From Burkholderia stagnalis (GTDB lineage Bacteria; Pseudomonadota; Gammaproteobacteria; Burkholderiales; Burkholderiaceae), in the NCBI RefSeq assembly GCF_902830275.1, contig NZ_CADESW010000024.1:56214-120213 (forward strand): a stretch of DNA of 64,000 bases, in the 5' to 3' direction. Both the position numbers and the translations under genes were made by a program. Shown piece by piece: positions 6,996 through 15,566 of the stretch (position 1 is the stretch's first letter; every line of letters starts with the position of its first letter). Under the pieces are notes generated by a model. It ran no database searches. It saw only the letters and a program-made list of their open reading frames with translations, and was not told where the DNA came from.

Positions 6996-7856
6996 TCAGC
7001 CCGCCCCGCCCTCCGACGCCATTAGCCTGTCAAACAGCAACGCCTTCAAACGCAGCACATCGGCCGCTTCCATGTCGCCATAAGCGACGTGATGCAACAC
7101 GAGCGCCGGCGCGGCCGGGTCCGCGTGTGTGTGGCGCACCGTGCCGTCCAGCGCCAGCAGTGCGACGCTGCCGCCGACCTCGTAAGGCAGCCGGATGCGC
7201 AACGGCTCGCCCGCCGGCGCGATCGTCTCGGTCGCGGCGATCGACAGCCCGCTCACGCTGATGTCGTGAACGATGCCGAAGCTGCCGACGCCGTCCTGCC
7301 CGCTGCTGCAGCGGGCGGCGAGCCGCGCCGGCACGCGCGGCTCCGAGCGGGCGCGCAGCCGCTCGACGAAGCCGGGCGGCGACAGGATCATGTACGGCGA
7401 CGGCGCGGCCTGCAGCACGTCGACGGTCGCCGCGAAGCGAAACACCGCGGCGCGCCCGATCGCGATCACCTCGACGTCGTCGCCGCGCGCGAACGCCAGC
7501 ACCGCCCCGTGGCGCGGCTCGACGAACAGCGACTGCGACGCGCCGTGGCCGATCACCCGGCAACGCTGCATCGTCCGCGTTTCGCCGACCCGCCGGCGGA
7601 TGCCGACCACCCGGCCGATCGACAGCCCCATGCCCGCGACCGCGGGCACGCCGTCCGGCGGCGCCTGCCGGGCGACTTCGCCGCGCCGCGCGGGGCGGAA
7701 ATGGTCGAACAGGAATGCATGCTGCGCGTGGTCGTGCAACGTGGTGCCGGCCGGCAGCAGCGCTGCGCCGCCGATGTCGTAGACATCGAAGCCGACCGGC
7801 GTGCCGGCCGCGAAATCGTCGCGCTCGAGCGCGACGTAATCGTAGAAATTGCGCAT
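6996..7856 (-). CDS. YcgR-like PilZ domain protein
   Basis: 286 residues. The C-terminal PilZ domain begins near RARSEPRVPARLAARC (the RxxxR c-di-GMP arm) and continues with DISVSGLSIA (the D/NxSxxG motif). The N-terminal 150 residues resemble a YcgR-N-like beta domain. Proteins of this type bind cyclic di-GMP and act on flagellar motor or surface behaviour. Ends in a Gly/Ala tail. It lies 77 bases downstream of the penicillin-binding protein gene on the same strand and could be co-transcribed, but the functions are not obviously linked. c-di-GMP binding is inferred from the conserved Arg and DxSxxG residues. Confidence 0.8.
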   Translation of the reverse strand: MRNFYDYVALERDDFAAGTPVGFDVYDIGGAALLPAGTTLHDHAQHAFLFDHFRPARRGEVARQAPPDGVPAVAGMGLSIGRVVGIRRRVGETRTMQRCRVIGHGASQSLFVEPRHGAVLAFARGDDVEVIAIGRAAVFRFAATVDVLQAAPSPYMILSPPGFVERLRARSEPRVPARLAARCSSGQDGVGSFGIVHDISVSGLSIAATETIAPAGEPLRIRLPYEVGGSVALLALDGTVRHTHADPAAPALVLHHVAYGDMEAADVLRLKALLFDRLMASEGGAG

Positions 7857-7933
7857 CAGGGAACGCGGCGCGGCCGCGGGGCTGTCGTATTGGCGGTATT
7901 ACGGCAGCCCCGCGCAAAACCTGAACGCGCGGA

Positions 7934-10486
7934 TCAGTACACGCTGCTGGCGCCGGTCGGCGGTTGCGTGTCGGCCGGCTCCGGCGCGGGCGGCGACGCA
8001 GGCGCGGCGGGCGACGGGGTTGCGACAGGCGGCGAGCCGGCGGGCGGTGTCGCATTGCCCGCACCGTTCGACGGCGGCTGCGGCGCGCTGCCCGCGCTCG
8101 CCCCCAACGCCGCCGCCGATGCGGCCACCTCGGACGCCGGCACCCATTCCTCGACGACGCCGCCCGACGCGGCTTCCGGCGCGGACGCCGCCGACGCGGC
8201 GCTCGCCTCCTCTTCCTCCGGCTCCGGCGCACGCCGGATCTTCGCCGTGGGCGGCGTTTTCGTCTCGGTCTTGAACCAGCTGCCGAACAGGCCGGTCACC
8301 CGTTCCTGCATCGACGCGAACCAGCCCGGCGACGGCTCGGTGTCGAACTTCGCCTTGCCGTCGATCAGCCGCGCCCGCAGCGCCCGCTGGAACACGTCGC
8401 CGACGATCGGCAGCGCGCTGTGCGCGCCCTGTCCCCAGTAATCGCTGCGCAGCGTCACGCGGCCGTCGTCGAAGCCGACCCACGCGCCCGCGACGAGGTT
8501 CGGCTGCATCAGGATGAACCAGCCGTCCGCGTTGTCCTGCGTGGTGCCGGTCTTGCCCGCGACGTCGCCGCGAATCCCGAAGCGCGTGCGGATGCTCGTG
8601 CCCGTACCGCGATCGACGACGTCGCGCATCACGTCGACGAGCGTCTTGTCGACCTCGGCGTCGAGCGCGCGCTCGGGCGGCGCCGGCGCGAACTCGGCGA
8701 GCACCTCGCCGTCGCGGGTCTCGATGCGCGTGACCATCTGCGGTTCGACGTACAGACCGCCGTTGGCGATCGTCGCGTACGACGCCACCATTTCCTTCAG
8801 CGTGACCGGGCTCGTGCCGAGCGCGAGCGACGGCACGCGTTCGAGCGTGCTGTCGCGCACGCCCATCGAATACGCAAGCCGCGCGACCTTGGCCGGCCCG
8901 AGCTTGTCCATCACCTGCGCGGTGATCCGGTTGCGCGACAGCGCGATCGCGTCGCGCAGCGTCATCGGCTTGCCGGTCGGTGGCGCGTCGTCGTTCGGCC
9001 GCCAGATCTCGCCGCCCTTCAGCGCAATCTCCACCTGCTGGTCGATGAACGTGTCGTCGGGCGTCATCCCGCTCGCGAAAGCCGCGCCGTAGACGAACGG
9101 CTTGAACGTCGAACCCGGCTGGCGGCGCGCCTGCACGACGTGGTCGAACGGCTCGCTCGTGAAATCGCGGCTGCCGACCCACGCGCGGATCTGCCCGTTG
9201 CGCGGGTCGATCGCCAGAAAGCCCGCCTGCACGTCGGTCTTCGTCTTGCACAGCGCGCGCATGAAGCCGCGGTCGGCGGCGAGCGCCTTCATCGCGGCGG
9301 CGTCGCCCTTGCCGGCGTCCTGCATCGCCTTGTATTCCGGCGCCTCGCGCATGAACATGCGGAACACTTCGTTGTCGGTCCCGCAGCCGTCGCGGCCGCT
9401 CCATGCGCCGTTCGCGATGCCCTGCAGCGCGTTCGCCTGCTGCTTCAGCGCCTGCGTCGCCATCGCCTGCAGGCGCGCGTCGATCGTCGTGCGCACGATC
9501 AGGCCATCGGAGTAGATGTTGTAGTCGTTGCGGTCGGCCCACGCGATCAGCCACTTGCGCAACTGCTGCGCGAAATGCGGCGCGGGGCCCGGCGGCTCCT
9601 TCTGGCGCTCGAAGTCGACCCGCAGCGGCCGGCGCTTGAGCTGTTCGAACTGGGCCGGCGTGAGCTTGCCGTACTTCACCATCTGGCCGAGCACCGTATT
9701 GCGCCGCTGCAGCGCGCGCTCGGGGTTCAGCACCGGGTTGTAGTAGCTGTTGCCCTTCAGCATCCCGACCAGCGTCGCGCTGTCGAGCACGTCGAGCTCG
9801 TCGGCCGACTTGTCGAAATAAGTGCGCGCGGCCATCTCGACGCCGTACGCGTTGTACAGGAACGGCACCGTGTTCAGGTAGGTCTCGAGGATCTGCGGCT
9901 TGCTGTAGACCGCCTCGATCTTCAGCGCGGTGATCGCCTCCTTCAGCTTGCGCGTGAGCGTCGGCGCGCGGCCGATCTCGTCCGGGTACAGGTTGCGCGC
10001 GAGCTGCTGCGTGATCGTCGAGCCGCCCTGCCGGCTGCCCGAGAACGTATGCAGCGCAGCCCCCGCCGTGCGCCGCCAGTCGAGGCCGTGATGTTCGTAG
10101 AAGCGGTGATCCTCGGTCGCGATCAGTGCGTCGATCATGTGCGGCGAGATCTGCTTGAGCGCAACCCATTCGCGGTTCGACGGCTTGAATTCCGCGAGCA
10201 GCTTGCCGTCGGCCGACAGCACCTGCGCGGGCTGGTCGACGCGCGCCTTGCGGATGTCGCCGATGCCCGGCGTGAACGGGACAAGCGCGAGCACGTACAA
10301 CAGGAACAGCGCCGGCACGGCGGCGACGGCAAGCACGACGCCGCGGCGCGTCGGATGACGCAGGCGGAACCATGCGACGGCGAGAAGACGCTTGACCGGC
10401 GCGGCGGCGGCGGCCGCGACGGGTTGGGCGCGCGCGATCCACTTGGCACAGAGGTCACGCACTGACGACACGTTTCGGCGATTCAC
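7934..10486 (-). CDS. class A penicillin-binding protein (PBP1A type)
   Basis: Bifunctional peptidoglycan synthase, about 850 residues. A membrane anchor comes first, then a GT51 transglycosylase domain with catalytic Glu in ATEDHRFYEHHG and GGSTITQQLARN. The transpeptidase domain shows all three boxes: STFK (RQPGSTFKPF), SRN (ALSRNR) and KTGT (AGKTGTTQ). The C-terminal 110 residues are a Glu/Ala/Pro-rich tail. The frame is open to 10573, but the upstream part reads like antisense noise. GTG codons at 10486, 10471 and 10462 are possible starts and none has a good ribosome site, so the 5' end is uncertain. It acts at the inner membrane, facing the periplasm. Confidence 0.9.
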   Translation of the reverse strand: MNRRNVSSVRDLCAKWIARAQPVAAAAAAPVKRLLAVAWFRLRHPTRRGVVLAVAAVPALFLLYVLALVPFTPGIGDIRKARVDQPAQVLSADGKLLAEFKPSNREWVALKQISPHMIDALIATEDHRFYEHHGLDWRRTAGAALHTFSGSRQGGSTITQQLARNLYPDEIGRAPTLTRKLKEAITALKIEAVYSKPQILETYLNTVPFLYNAYGVEMAARTYFDKSADELDVLDSATLVGMLKGNSYYNPVLNPERALQRRNTVLGQMVKYGKLTPAQFEQLKRRPLRVDFERQKEPPGPAPHFAQQLRKWLIAWADRNDYNIYSDGLIVRTTIDARLQAMATQALKQQANALQGIANGAWSGRDGCGTDNEVFRMFMREAPEYKAMQDAGKGDAAAMKALAADRGFMRALCKTKTDVQAGFLAIDPRNGQIRAWVGSRDFTSEPFDHVVQARRQPGSTFKPFVYGAAFASGMTPDDTFIDQQVEIALKGGEIWRPNDDAPPTGKPMTLRDAIALSRNRITAQVMDKLGPAKVARLAYSMGVRDSTLERVPSLALGTSPVTLKEMVASYATIANGGLYVEPQMVTRIETRDGEVLAEFAPAPPERALDAEVDKTLVDVMRDVVDRGTGTSIRTRFGIRGDVAGKTGTTQDNADGWFILMQPNLVAGAWVGFDDGRVTLRSDYWGQGAHSALPIVGDVFQRALRARLIDGKAKFDTEPSPGWFASMQERVTGLFGSWFKTETKTPPTAKIRRAPEPEEEEASAASAASAPEAASGGVVEEWVPASEVAASAAALGASAGSAPQPPSNGAGNATPPAGSPPVATPSPAAPASPPAPEPADTQPPTGASSVY

Positions 10487-10590
10487 GCGGATGGGGGATC
10501 TGCTGGAAAGGCAGCATCGTACCAAAACTTGCGCGGCCTTCCGGCGGGTTGGCCCCCGGCGCCCCCGGTGCACGCGCCGGCGATGCGTGC

Positions 10591-10627
10591 AAAAAAGGCG
10601 CGCGCCCGGGAGCCGGGAACGCGCGCC
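10591..10627 (-). terminator. terminator of the hydroxyproline dehydratase gene
   Basis: GGCGCGCG and CGCGCGCC pair around an inner CCCGG/CCGGG stem. On the minus strand a run of six T follows. It lies about 105 bases past the stop of the gene at 10732 and separates it from the penicillin-binding protein gene. Confidence 0.75.
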
Positions 10628-10731
10628 AAGCCTGGTACTGCAAGCGGTTCAACGTGTGATCGGCTGTCGAACGGGCTGTCCGTCAGGCGAACGCACGGCA
10701 GGGTCGCGGGCCGCTTTCGGCGCCGCTGCGC

Positions 10732-11739
10732 TCAGCGCACGAGGAAACCGTAGGTTTGCGGATCGCGCTCGTCGATGATCCAGTTCGCGAAGCCGCAGAT
10801 GTACGCGCGGCCCTCCACCTCCGGAATCACGGCCGGCAGGCCGCCGACCGTCGTCTCGCGCAGCACCCGCCCCTTGAAGATCGTGCCGACGATCGATTCG
10901 TTGACGAGCGTGTCGCCGGCCGCGAGCAATCCGCGCTGGTAAAGCTGCGCGACCCGGCCGCCGGTGCCGGAGCCGGTGGGCGAGCGGTCGACCTCGCGGT
11001 CGGCGAACACGCAGCAGTTCGCCTGCGTCGAGCCCGGATGGCGCGGCGCGTTCGCGATGATCGTGCCGTAGATGTGGTTGATCTCCGGAATCTCGGGATG
11101 CACGACCGGGTACGCGGCATTCGCCGCCGCCTTCACTTCCGCGCCGAAGCGGATCAGCTGCTCGACCGCCGCTTCGCGCACCGGCAGGTCGAACGGCGCG
11201 CCGTCGACATAGAAATAGAATGCGCCGCCGTACGCGATGTCGCCCGTCACGGTGCCGAACGACGGCGTCTCGACCGACACGTCGCGCCGCCAGATGAACG
11301 ACGGCACGTTGACGAAGCGCACCGGCCCCGCATGCTCGCCGTCCCACTTGACGAACGCCTCGATGAAGCCGCACGGCGCGTCGATGCCGACCCGCGTTTC
11401 CGGCGCGGTGCGCTGCACCCAGCCGAGCTCGACCGCGGCGGTCGCGAGCGCGATCACGCCGTGCCCGCAGTGGTCGCTGTAGCCCTCGTTGTGCAGGAAG
11501 ATCACGCCGAAATCGGCCTGCGGCGACACCGGCTCGGTCAGGTAGCCGCCGTACATGTCGGCGTGGCCGCGCGGCTCGAACATCAGCGCGCGGCGGATTT
11601 CGTCGGCGTGCTCCTTCAGCCAGGCGCGGCGCTGGACGATCGTGTCGCCCGGCAGGCGCGGCAGCCCGCTCGTGACGATGCGGAACGCTTCGCCGCCGGT
11701 GTGGACTTCGACGGTGGACAGGGATCGGGTCAGTTTCAT
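10732..11739 (-). CDS. trans-3-hydroxy-L-proline dehydratase
   Basis: 335 residues, proline racemase superfamily. The first catalytic Cys is present in SDHCGHG (Cys91). The second catalytic position, Cys in racemases and 4-hydroxyproline epimerases, is Thr here (DRSPTGSGT, Thr255). That Cys/Thr pair is the known signature of trans-3-hydroxy-L-proline dehydratases, which lose water to give delta1-pyrroline-2-carboxylate. The neighbours fit: a reductase for exactly that imine (14073-15008), an amino-acid binding protein just upstream (76-base gap, same strand) and a GntR regulator. Likely the last gene of the unit, ended by the hairpin at 10591. Confidence 0.88.
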   Translation of the reverse strand: MKLTRSLSTVEVHTGGEAFRIVTSGLPRLPGDTIVQRRAWLKEHADEIRRALMFEPRGHADMYGGYLTEPVSPQADFGVIFLHNEGYSDHCGHGVIALATAAVELGWVQRTAPETRVGIDAPCGFIEAFVKWDGEHAGPVRFVNVPSFIWRRDVSVETPSFGTVTGDIAYGGAFYFYVDGAPFDLPVREAAVEQLIRFGAEVKAAANAAYPVVHPEIPEINHIYGTIIANAPRHPGSTQANCCVFADREVDRSPTGSGTGGRVAQLYQRGLLAAGDTLVNESIVGTIFKGRVLRETTVGGLPAVIPEVEGRAYICGFANWIIDERDPQTYGFLVR

Positions 11740-11815
11740 CGTGGATTCAGGGAGGGGAATTCGATGGCGCGCGTCGTGGGACGCGCGCCCAAACGGGCCG
11801 GCGGGGCCGTGCCGG

Positions 11816-12940
11816 TCAATCGCCGTAAGGCGCCGGCAGGCCGTTGCGGATCACGTAGACGGTGGTCGGCGCACCCTTCAGGTCGCCGTTCGCATCGAAC
11901 GAATAGGTGCCCGCGACGCCCTTGTAGTTCGATTTCGCGAGCTGCGCGGTGAGCTTCGCCTTGTCGGTCGTCGTGCCGGCCTTGACCATCGCGTCGGCGA
12001 GCAGCTTCACGCCGTCGTAGTAGTTCACGCCGTACACCTGCGTGTCGATGTGATAGGTGTCGTGATACTTCTTCAGGAACTCGCGCCCGGCGGGCGTCTT
12101 CTCGAGCGCGACGCCGCCCTGCGCGCAATAGACGATCGACGCGGCCTCGCCCGCCACCTTGCCCATGTCGGCCGAGCAGATGCCGTCGCCGCCGAGCAGC
12201 TTCGCGCGCAGGCCGCGCTGCTTCATCTGCTTGGCCATCGGCGCGCCCTGCGCCGCGTAGCCGCCGAAGAAGATCACGTCGGGGTTGGCGGCCTTGATCT
12301 TGGTGAGAATGCCGAGGAAATCGGTGGCCGACGAATTCGTGAATTCCTGGTCGACGATCTTGATGCCGTTCGCCTTCGCGACGTTCGCGAACTGCTCGGC
12401 CACGCCCTGGCCGTATGCGGTGCGATCGTCGATGATCGCGGCGGTCTTCGCGTGGAGCGTCTTCGCGGCGAACACGGCCATCGTGCCGCCGAGCTGCTCG
12501 TCGCTCGCGCCGATCCGGAAGATGTTCTTGAAGCCCTGCTTCGTCAGCGCCGGGTTCGACGCGACCGGCAGGATCGGCACGCCCGCGGTGCTGTACACGC
12601 GCGACGCGGGAATCGCGACGCCGGAGTTGTACGGCCCGAGCACCGCCACGACGCCCTTGTCGACGAGGTTCTGCGCGACCTGCACGCCGGCTTTCGGGTC
12701 GGCCTGGTCGTCCTCGGAAACCAGTTTGAACGTGACGGTCTTGCCGGCGACCTTCAGGCCCTGCTTGTTGAGCTCGTCGACCGCGAGCCGGACGCCGTTC
12801 TCGTTGTCCTTGCCGTTCGCGGCCTGCGGGCCGGTCAGCGGCGCCGAATGGCCGATCGTGACGACTTCCTGCGCGTGCGCGGAAGCCAGCGCGCCGGTGG
12901 CGGCGGCCACGGCGAGCACGGTGAAGAGTTGACGCATCAT
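11816..12940 (-). CDS. branched-chain-type amino acid ABC substrate-binding protein
   Basis: 374 residues, LivJ/LivK-type periplasmic binding protein. Signal peptide about 1-23 (LASAHA). The mature protein starts EVVTIGHSAPLTGPQAANGK and shows the family's VLGPYNSGVAIPAS and QGVAEQFA blocks. No permease or ATPase genes adjoin it, so it must borrow a transporter encoded elsewhere. Its place between the GntR regulator and the hydroxyproline dehydratase suggests that a hydroxyproline or proline-like amino acid is the ligand (inferred). Two operator-like palindromes precede it. Confidence 0.9.
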   Translation of the reverse strand: MMRQLFTVLAVAAATGALASAHAQEVVTIGHSAPLTGPQAANGKDNENGVRLAVDELNKQGLKVAGKTVTFKLVSEDDQADPKAGVQVAQNLVDKGVVAVLGPYNSGVAIPASRVYSTAGVPILPVASNPALTKQGFKNIFRIGASDEQLGGTMAVFAAKTLHAKTAAIIDDRTAYGQGVAEQFANVAKANGIKIVDQEFTNSSATDFLGILTKIKAANPDVIFFGGYAAQGAPMAKQMKQRGLRAKLLGGDGICSADMGKVAGEAASIVYCAQGGVALEKTPAGREFLKKYHDTYHIDTQVYGVNYYDGVKLLADAMVKAGTTTDKAKLTAQLAKSNYKGVAGTYSFDANGDLKGAPTTVYVIRNGLPAPYGD

Positions 12941-12950
12941 GTGTCTCCAG

Positions 12951-12971
12951 ATTGGTTTTTGTCAAACCAAT
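12951..12971. promoter_or_regulatory. palindrome in the binding-protein leader (operator candidate)
   Basis: ATTGGTTT-TTGTC-AAACCAAT, a perfect 8-bp inverted repeat 10 bases before the ATG at 12940. TTGGT/ACCAA half-sites are common in GntR/FadR-family operators. The nearest regulator is the GntR protein at 13060-13797. Confidence 0.5.
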
Positions 12972-13022
12972 GTAGAACACAAGTGGTCACTGCGCAAGCA
13001 CTTTCAAAATAGATTTCCGCAT

Positions 13023-13044
13023 TCTGGTCAAAAATCAGACCAGA
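13023..13044. promoter_or_regulatory. second palindrome upstream of the binding protein
   Basis: TCTGGTC-N8-GACCAGA, a perfect 7-bp inverted repeat between the GntR stop codon and the binding-protein gene. TGGTC/GACCA are FadR-type half-sites, though the 8-base spacing is longer than the classical one. It could also be a weak terminator after the regulator gene. Confidence 0.45.
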
Positions 13045-13059
13045 GCGAGCACCGGCCGA

Positions 13060-13797
13060 TCACTTCGGCGCGATGTCGCGCCGCACACGGCGGATATGCT
13101 GTTCGACGTAGAACGCGGCCGCGTCGGCGTCGCCGGAGACGATCGCCTCGTAGATCAGCCGGTGCTCGGACACGTAGAGCCGGATCCGGCCCGCGTCGTA
13201 GATCCCGTCGTCCTTCAGGCGCTTCCACAGCGGCTGGTCCATCGTCTTCGCGACCTCGTCGGCGATCTTCACGATCAGCGCATCGCCCGTCATCAGCGCG
13301 AGCTGGCGGTGGAACAGCCGGTCGCTCTCGTTCCACAGCGCGCGCTGGTGCGGATCGTCGATGTCGGTGATCGTCTCCATCTGCGACAGATAGCCTTCGG
13401 CGATCGGGTCCGGCCGGCCGTGCTCGGCCGCGCGGCGTGCGATCGCAGGCTCCAGAATGAGCCGCACGTCGAGCGTCGAGGTCGGGCTGAAATCGGCCTC
13501 GGCCGTGTCGGGCGCGTGGCCGCGCTGCGTCAGCACGTCGAGCGGGGCCGACACCACGTAGGTGCCCGAGTTGCGCTTCGTGAACACCAGCCCCTCGTTC
13601 TGCAGCGCGCCCAGCGCCTCGCGCACGGCCGGGCGGCCGACCTGGAACAGCGCCGCGAGTTCGCGCTCCGACGGCAGGCGGGAATCGGGCGCATAGCGGC
13701 CCGCGCGGATCTCCTCGCGGACCCGCTCCGCCACCTGCTCGTAGATTTGCAGCGGCCTGAAACCGCTTTCGACTGATTCGAGACGCGCGGACGACAT
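13060..13797 (-). CDS. GntR/FadR-family transcriptional regulator
   Basis: 245 residues. N-terminal winged helix (RLPSERELAALFQVGRPAVREAL, about 40-65) with SGTYV in the wing; C-terminal FCD all-helical ligand domain containing the metal-site-type ESDRLFHRQL and SEHRLIYEAI motifs. The frame opens further upstream, but CAGGAG lies 7 bases before ATG 13797. It is divergent from the imine reductase and directly upstream of the binding protein and dehydratase, so it probably controls hydroxyproline catabolism. Confidence 0.88.
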   Translation of the reverse strand: MSSARLESVESGFRPLQIYEQVAERVREEIRAGRYAPDSRLPSERELAALFQVGRPAVREALGALQNEGLVFTKRNSGTYVVSAPLDVLTQRGHAPDTAEADFSPTSTLDVRLILEPAIARRAAEHGRPDPIAEGYLSQMETITDIDDPHQRALWNESDRLFHRQLALMTGDALIVKIADEVAKTMDQPLWKRLKDDGIYDAGRIRLYVSEHRLIYEAIVSGDADAAAFYVEQHIRRVRRDIAPK

Positions 13798-14072
13798 CGT
13801 GATGCTCCTGCCGGATCGTGGGGGCGTGGATCGGAATGGGTTCGCACTATACCGGAGCGGCGCGGCCGGCTGGCCGGTTTGCGTACCGCAGCGGCCCGTT
13901 TGGACTGATATTAGAACCAAAATCACCGAATTGCATGATTTTGTGGGTTGCCGTGCCGCCGCCAATTGGTATAAATTTGATCCAGACTGGCTGTGTCGCA
14001 CTATTCGACAGTCCCCGTAGCGGGCGCGCGACGCATCCACCTTCCATGCTCACCGACGAAACGACGCACACG

Positions 14073-15008
14073 ATGACCACCCTTACCCAGACTCCCGTTT
14101 TCGATGCGGCCGCGACGGCCGCACTGCTCGACTATCCGGCGCTGCTCGCCACGCTCCGGCAAACCGTCGTCGAATACGCGGCCGGCGGCATCGTCAGCCC
14201 CGAGCGGCTCGTCGTGCCGCTGCAGGCGGGCGGCGTGATGCTGTCGATGCCGTCGAGCGCGCACGATCTCGCGATCCACAAGCTGGTGAACGTGTGCCCC
14301 GGCAACGGTGCGCGCGGGCTGCCGACGATCCTCGGGCAGGTGATCGCGTGCGACGCGGTGACGGGCGAAATGCGCTTCGTGCTCGACGGCCCGACCGTCA
14401 CCGGTCGGCGCACCGCCGCGATCACCGCGCTCGGCATCCAGGCGCTGCACGGCGACGCGCCGCGCGAGATCCTGCTGATCGGCACCGGCAAGCAGGCGGC
14501 CAATCATGCGGAAGCGTTCGCGGCGGTCTTCCCCGGCGCGCGGCTGCACGTGCGCGGCACCACCGCCGCGAGCGCCGCCGAATTCTGCGCAGCCCATCGC
14601 GCGCATGCGCCGCAGCTTGCGCCGCTCGACGACGAACGGATTCCCGACGCGATCGACGTCGTCGTCACGCTGACGACGAGCCGCGCGCCCGTCTACCGCG
14701 AACCCGCGCGCGAAGGCCGGCTGGTGGTGGGCGTCGGCGCGTTCACGGCCGATGCGGCGGAAATCGACGCGGGCACCGTGCGCAACAGCCGGCTCGTGGT
14801 CGACGATCCGGCCGGCGCGCGCCACGAGGCGGGCGACCTGATCCTCGCGCAGGTCGACTGGCGCGACGTCGCGTCGCTCGCCGACGTGCTGCGCGGCACG
14901 TTCGAGCGCCGCGGGCCGCTGCTGTTCAAGAGCGTCGGCTGCGCCGCGTGGGATCTCGCCGCGTGCCGCACCGCGCGCGACGCGCTCGCCGCACGCGCAA
15001 ACGGGTGA
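14073..15008 (+). CDS. lhpI: delta1-pyrroline-2-carboxylate reductase (OCD family)
   Basis: About 311 residues, ornithine cyclodeaminase/mu-crystallin family. Residues around 125-150 hold the NAD(P)-binding ILLIGTGKQA motif; GPTVTGRRTAAITA and HKLVNVCPGN match the family. Members linked to trans-3-hydroxyproline dehydratases reduce delta1-pyrroline-2-carboxylate to L-proline, completing the two-step pathway trans-3-hydroxyproline to proline. Reductase rather than cyclodeaminase function is inferred from context. ATG 14073 is used; ATG 14046 is in frame. It is divergent from the GntR gene. Confidence 0.82.
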   Translation: MTTLTQTPVFDAAATAALLDYPALLATLRQTVVEYAAGGIVSPERLVVPLQAGGVMLSMPSSAHDLAIHKLVNVCPGNGARGLPTILGQVIACDAVTGEMRFVLDGPTVTGRRTAAITALGIQALHGDAPREILLIGTGKQAANHAEAFAAVFPGARLHVRGTTAASAAEFCAAHRAHAPQLAPLDDERIPDAIDVVVTLTTSRAPVYREPAREGRLVVGVGAFTADAAEIDAGTVRNSRLVVDDPAGARHEAGDLILAQVDWRDVASLADVLRGTFERRGPLLFKSVGCAAWDLAACRTARDALAARANG

Positions 15009-15042
15009 CCCAGCCGCCGCCGCGCGGCGGCGCACGACGTCG

Positions 15043-15070
15043 CGCGGTGTAGGAAAAACCCTACACCGCG
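15043..15070. promoter_or_regulatory. perfect palindrome TGTAGG-N6-CCTACA within an 11-bp stem
   Basis: CGCGGTGTAGG (15043-15053), AAAAAC, CCTACACCGCG (15060-15070). There is no T tract, so termination is doubtful. The core resembles the TGTAAG-N6-CTTACA site of GacA/NarL-type response regulators. It lies about 70 bases before the receiver gene at 15142 and 35 bases after lhpI. Confidence 0.5.
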
Positions 15071-15141
15071 ACGAACCGGCCTACGCAAACTTCCAATTCG
15101 GCCGATTTCAATTTGGGCGGCGCAACAGGATACTGGTTTAC

Positions 15142-15549
15142 ATGAATGCCAGCCTGTCACCCGCCGCACTCAGGGTATTTCTCGTCGATCATGCCGCTGC
15201 CGTGCGGCGCCGGATCGCGCTGCTCGTCGGCGCGATCCGCGGCGTCGACGTCGTCGGCGAAGCGGAAGACGGGCACGGCGCGTGGTCGCACATCCGCCGG
15301 TGCCAGGCGGATGTCGTGATCGTCGACTTGCGGCTCGCGGACGGCAGTGGCCTCGACCTGATCGGGATGCTGTCGAAGGCCGCGCCGCGCGTCGTCACCA
15401 TCGTGCTGACGAACCATTCGGCGCCGGCATTCAGAGAGGCATGCGCGACGGCCGGGGCGGACTACTTCTTCGACAAGACCGCCGAATTCGACGCTGCATG
15501 CCACGTGATCGAATCGCTGGTGCGCTCGCGTCACGCGCACCCTTCCTGA
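15142..15549 (+). CDS. stand-alone response-regulator receiver protein
   Basis: 135 residues forming one receiver domain and nothing else. Visible are the acidic pocket Asp (Asp16, though the usual second acidic residue is His), the phospho-acceptor Asp62 in VIVDLRLADGSG, Thr90 and Lys112 (FFDKTAEF). With no output domain it may act by protein contact or in a phosphorelay. No kinase gene is nearby. It is followed 17 bases later by the FNR-type regulator and is probably in the same transcript. Confidence 0.85.
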   Translation: MNASLSPAALRVFLVDHAAAVRRRIALLVGAIRGVDVVGEAEDGHGAWSHIRRCQADVVIVDLRLADGSGLDLIGMLSKAAPRVVTIVLTNHSAPAFREACATAGADYFFDKTAEFDAACHVIESLVRSRHAHPS

Positions 15550-15566
15550 ACGTGCCGGAGTGCATC

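Noticed and set aside
10487..10573. N-terminal extension of the penicillin-binding protein to 10573
   Set aside because: The extra residues are Arg/Cys-rich with no anchor features; GTG starts near 10486-10462 fit the family length better.
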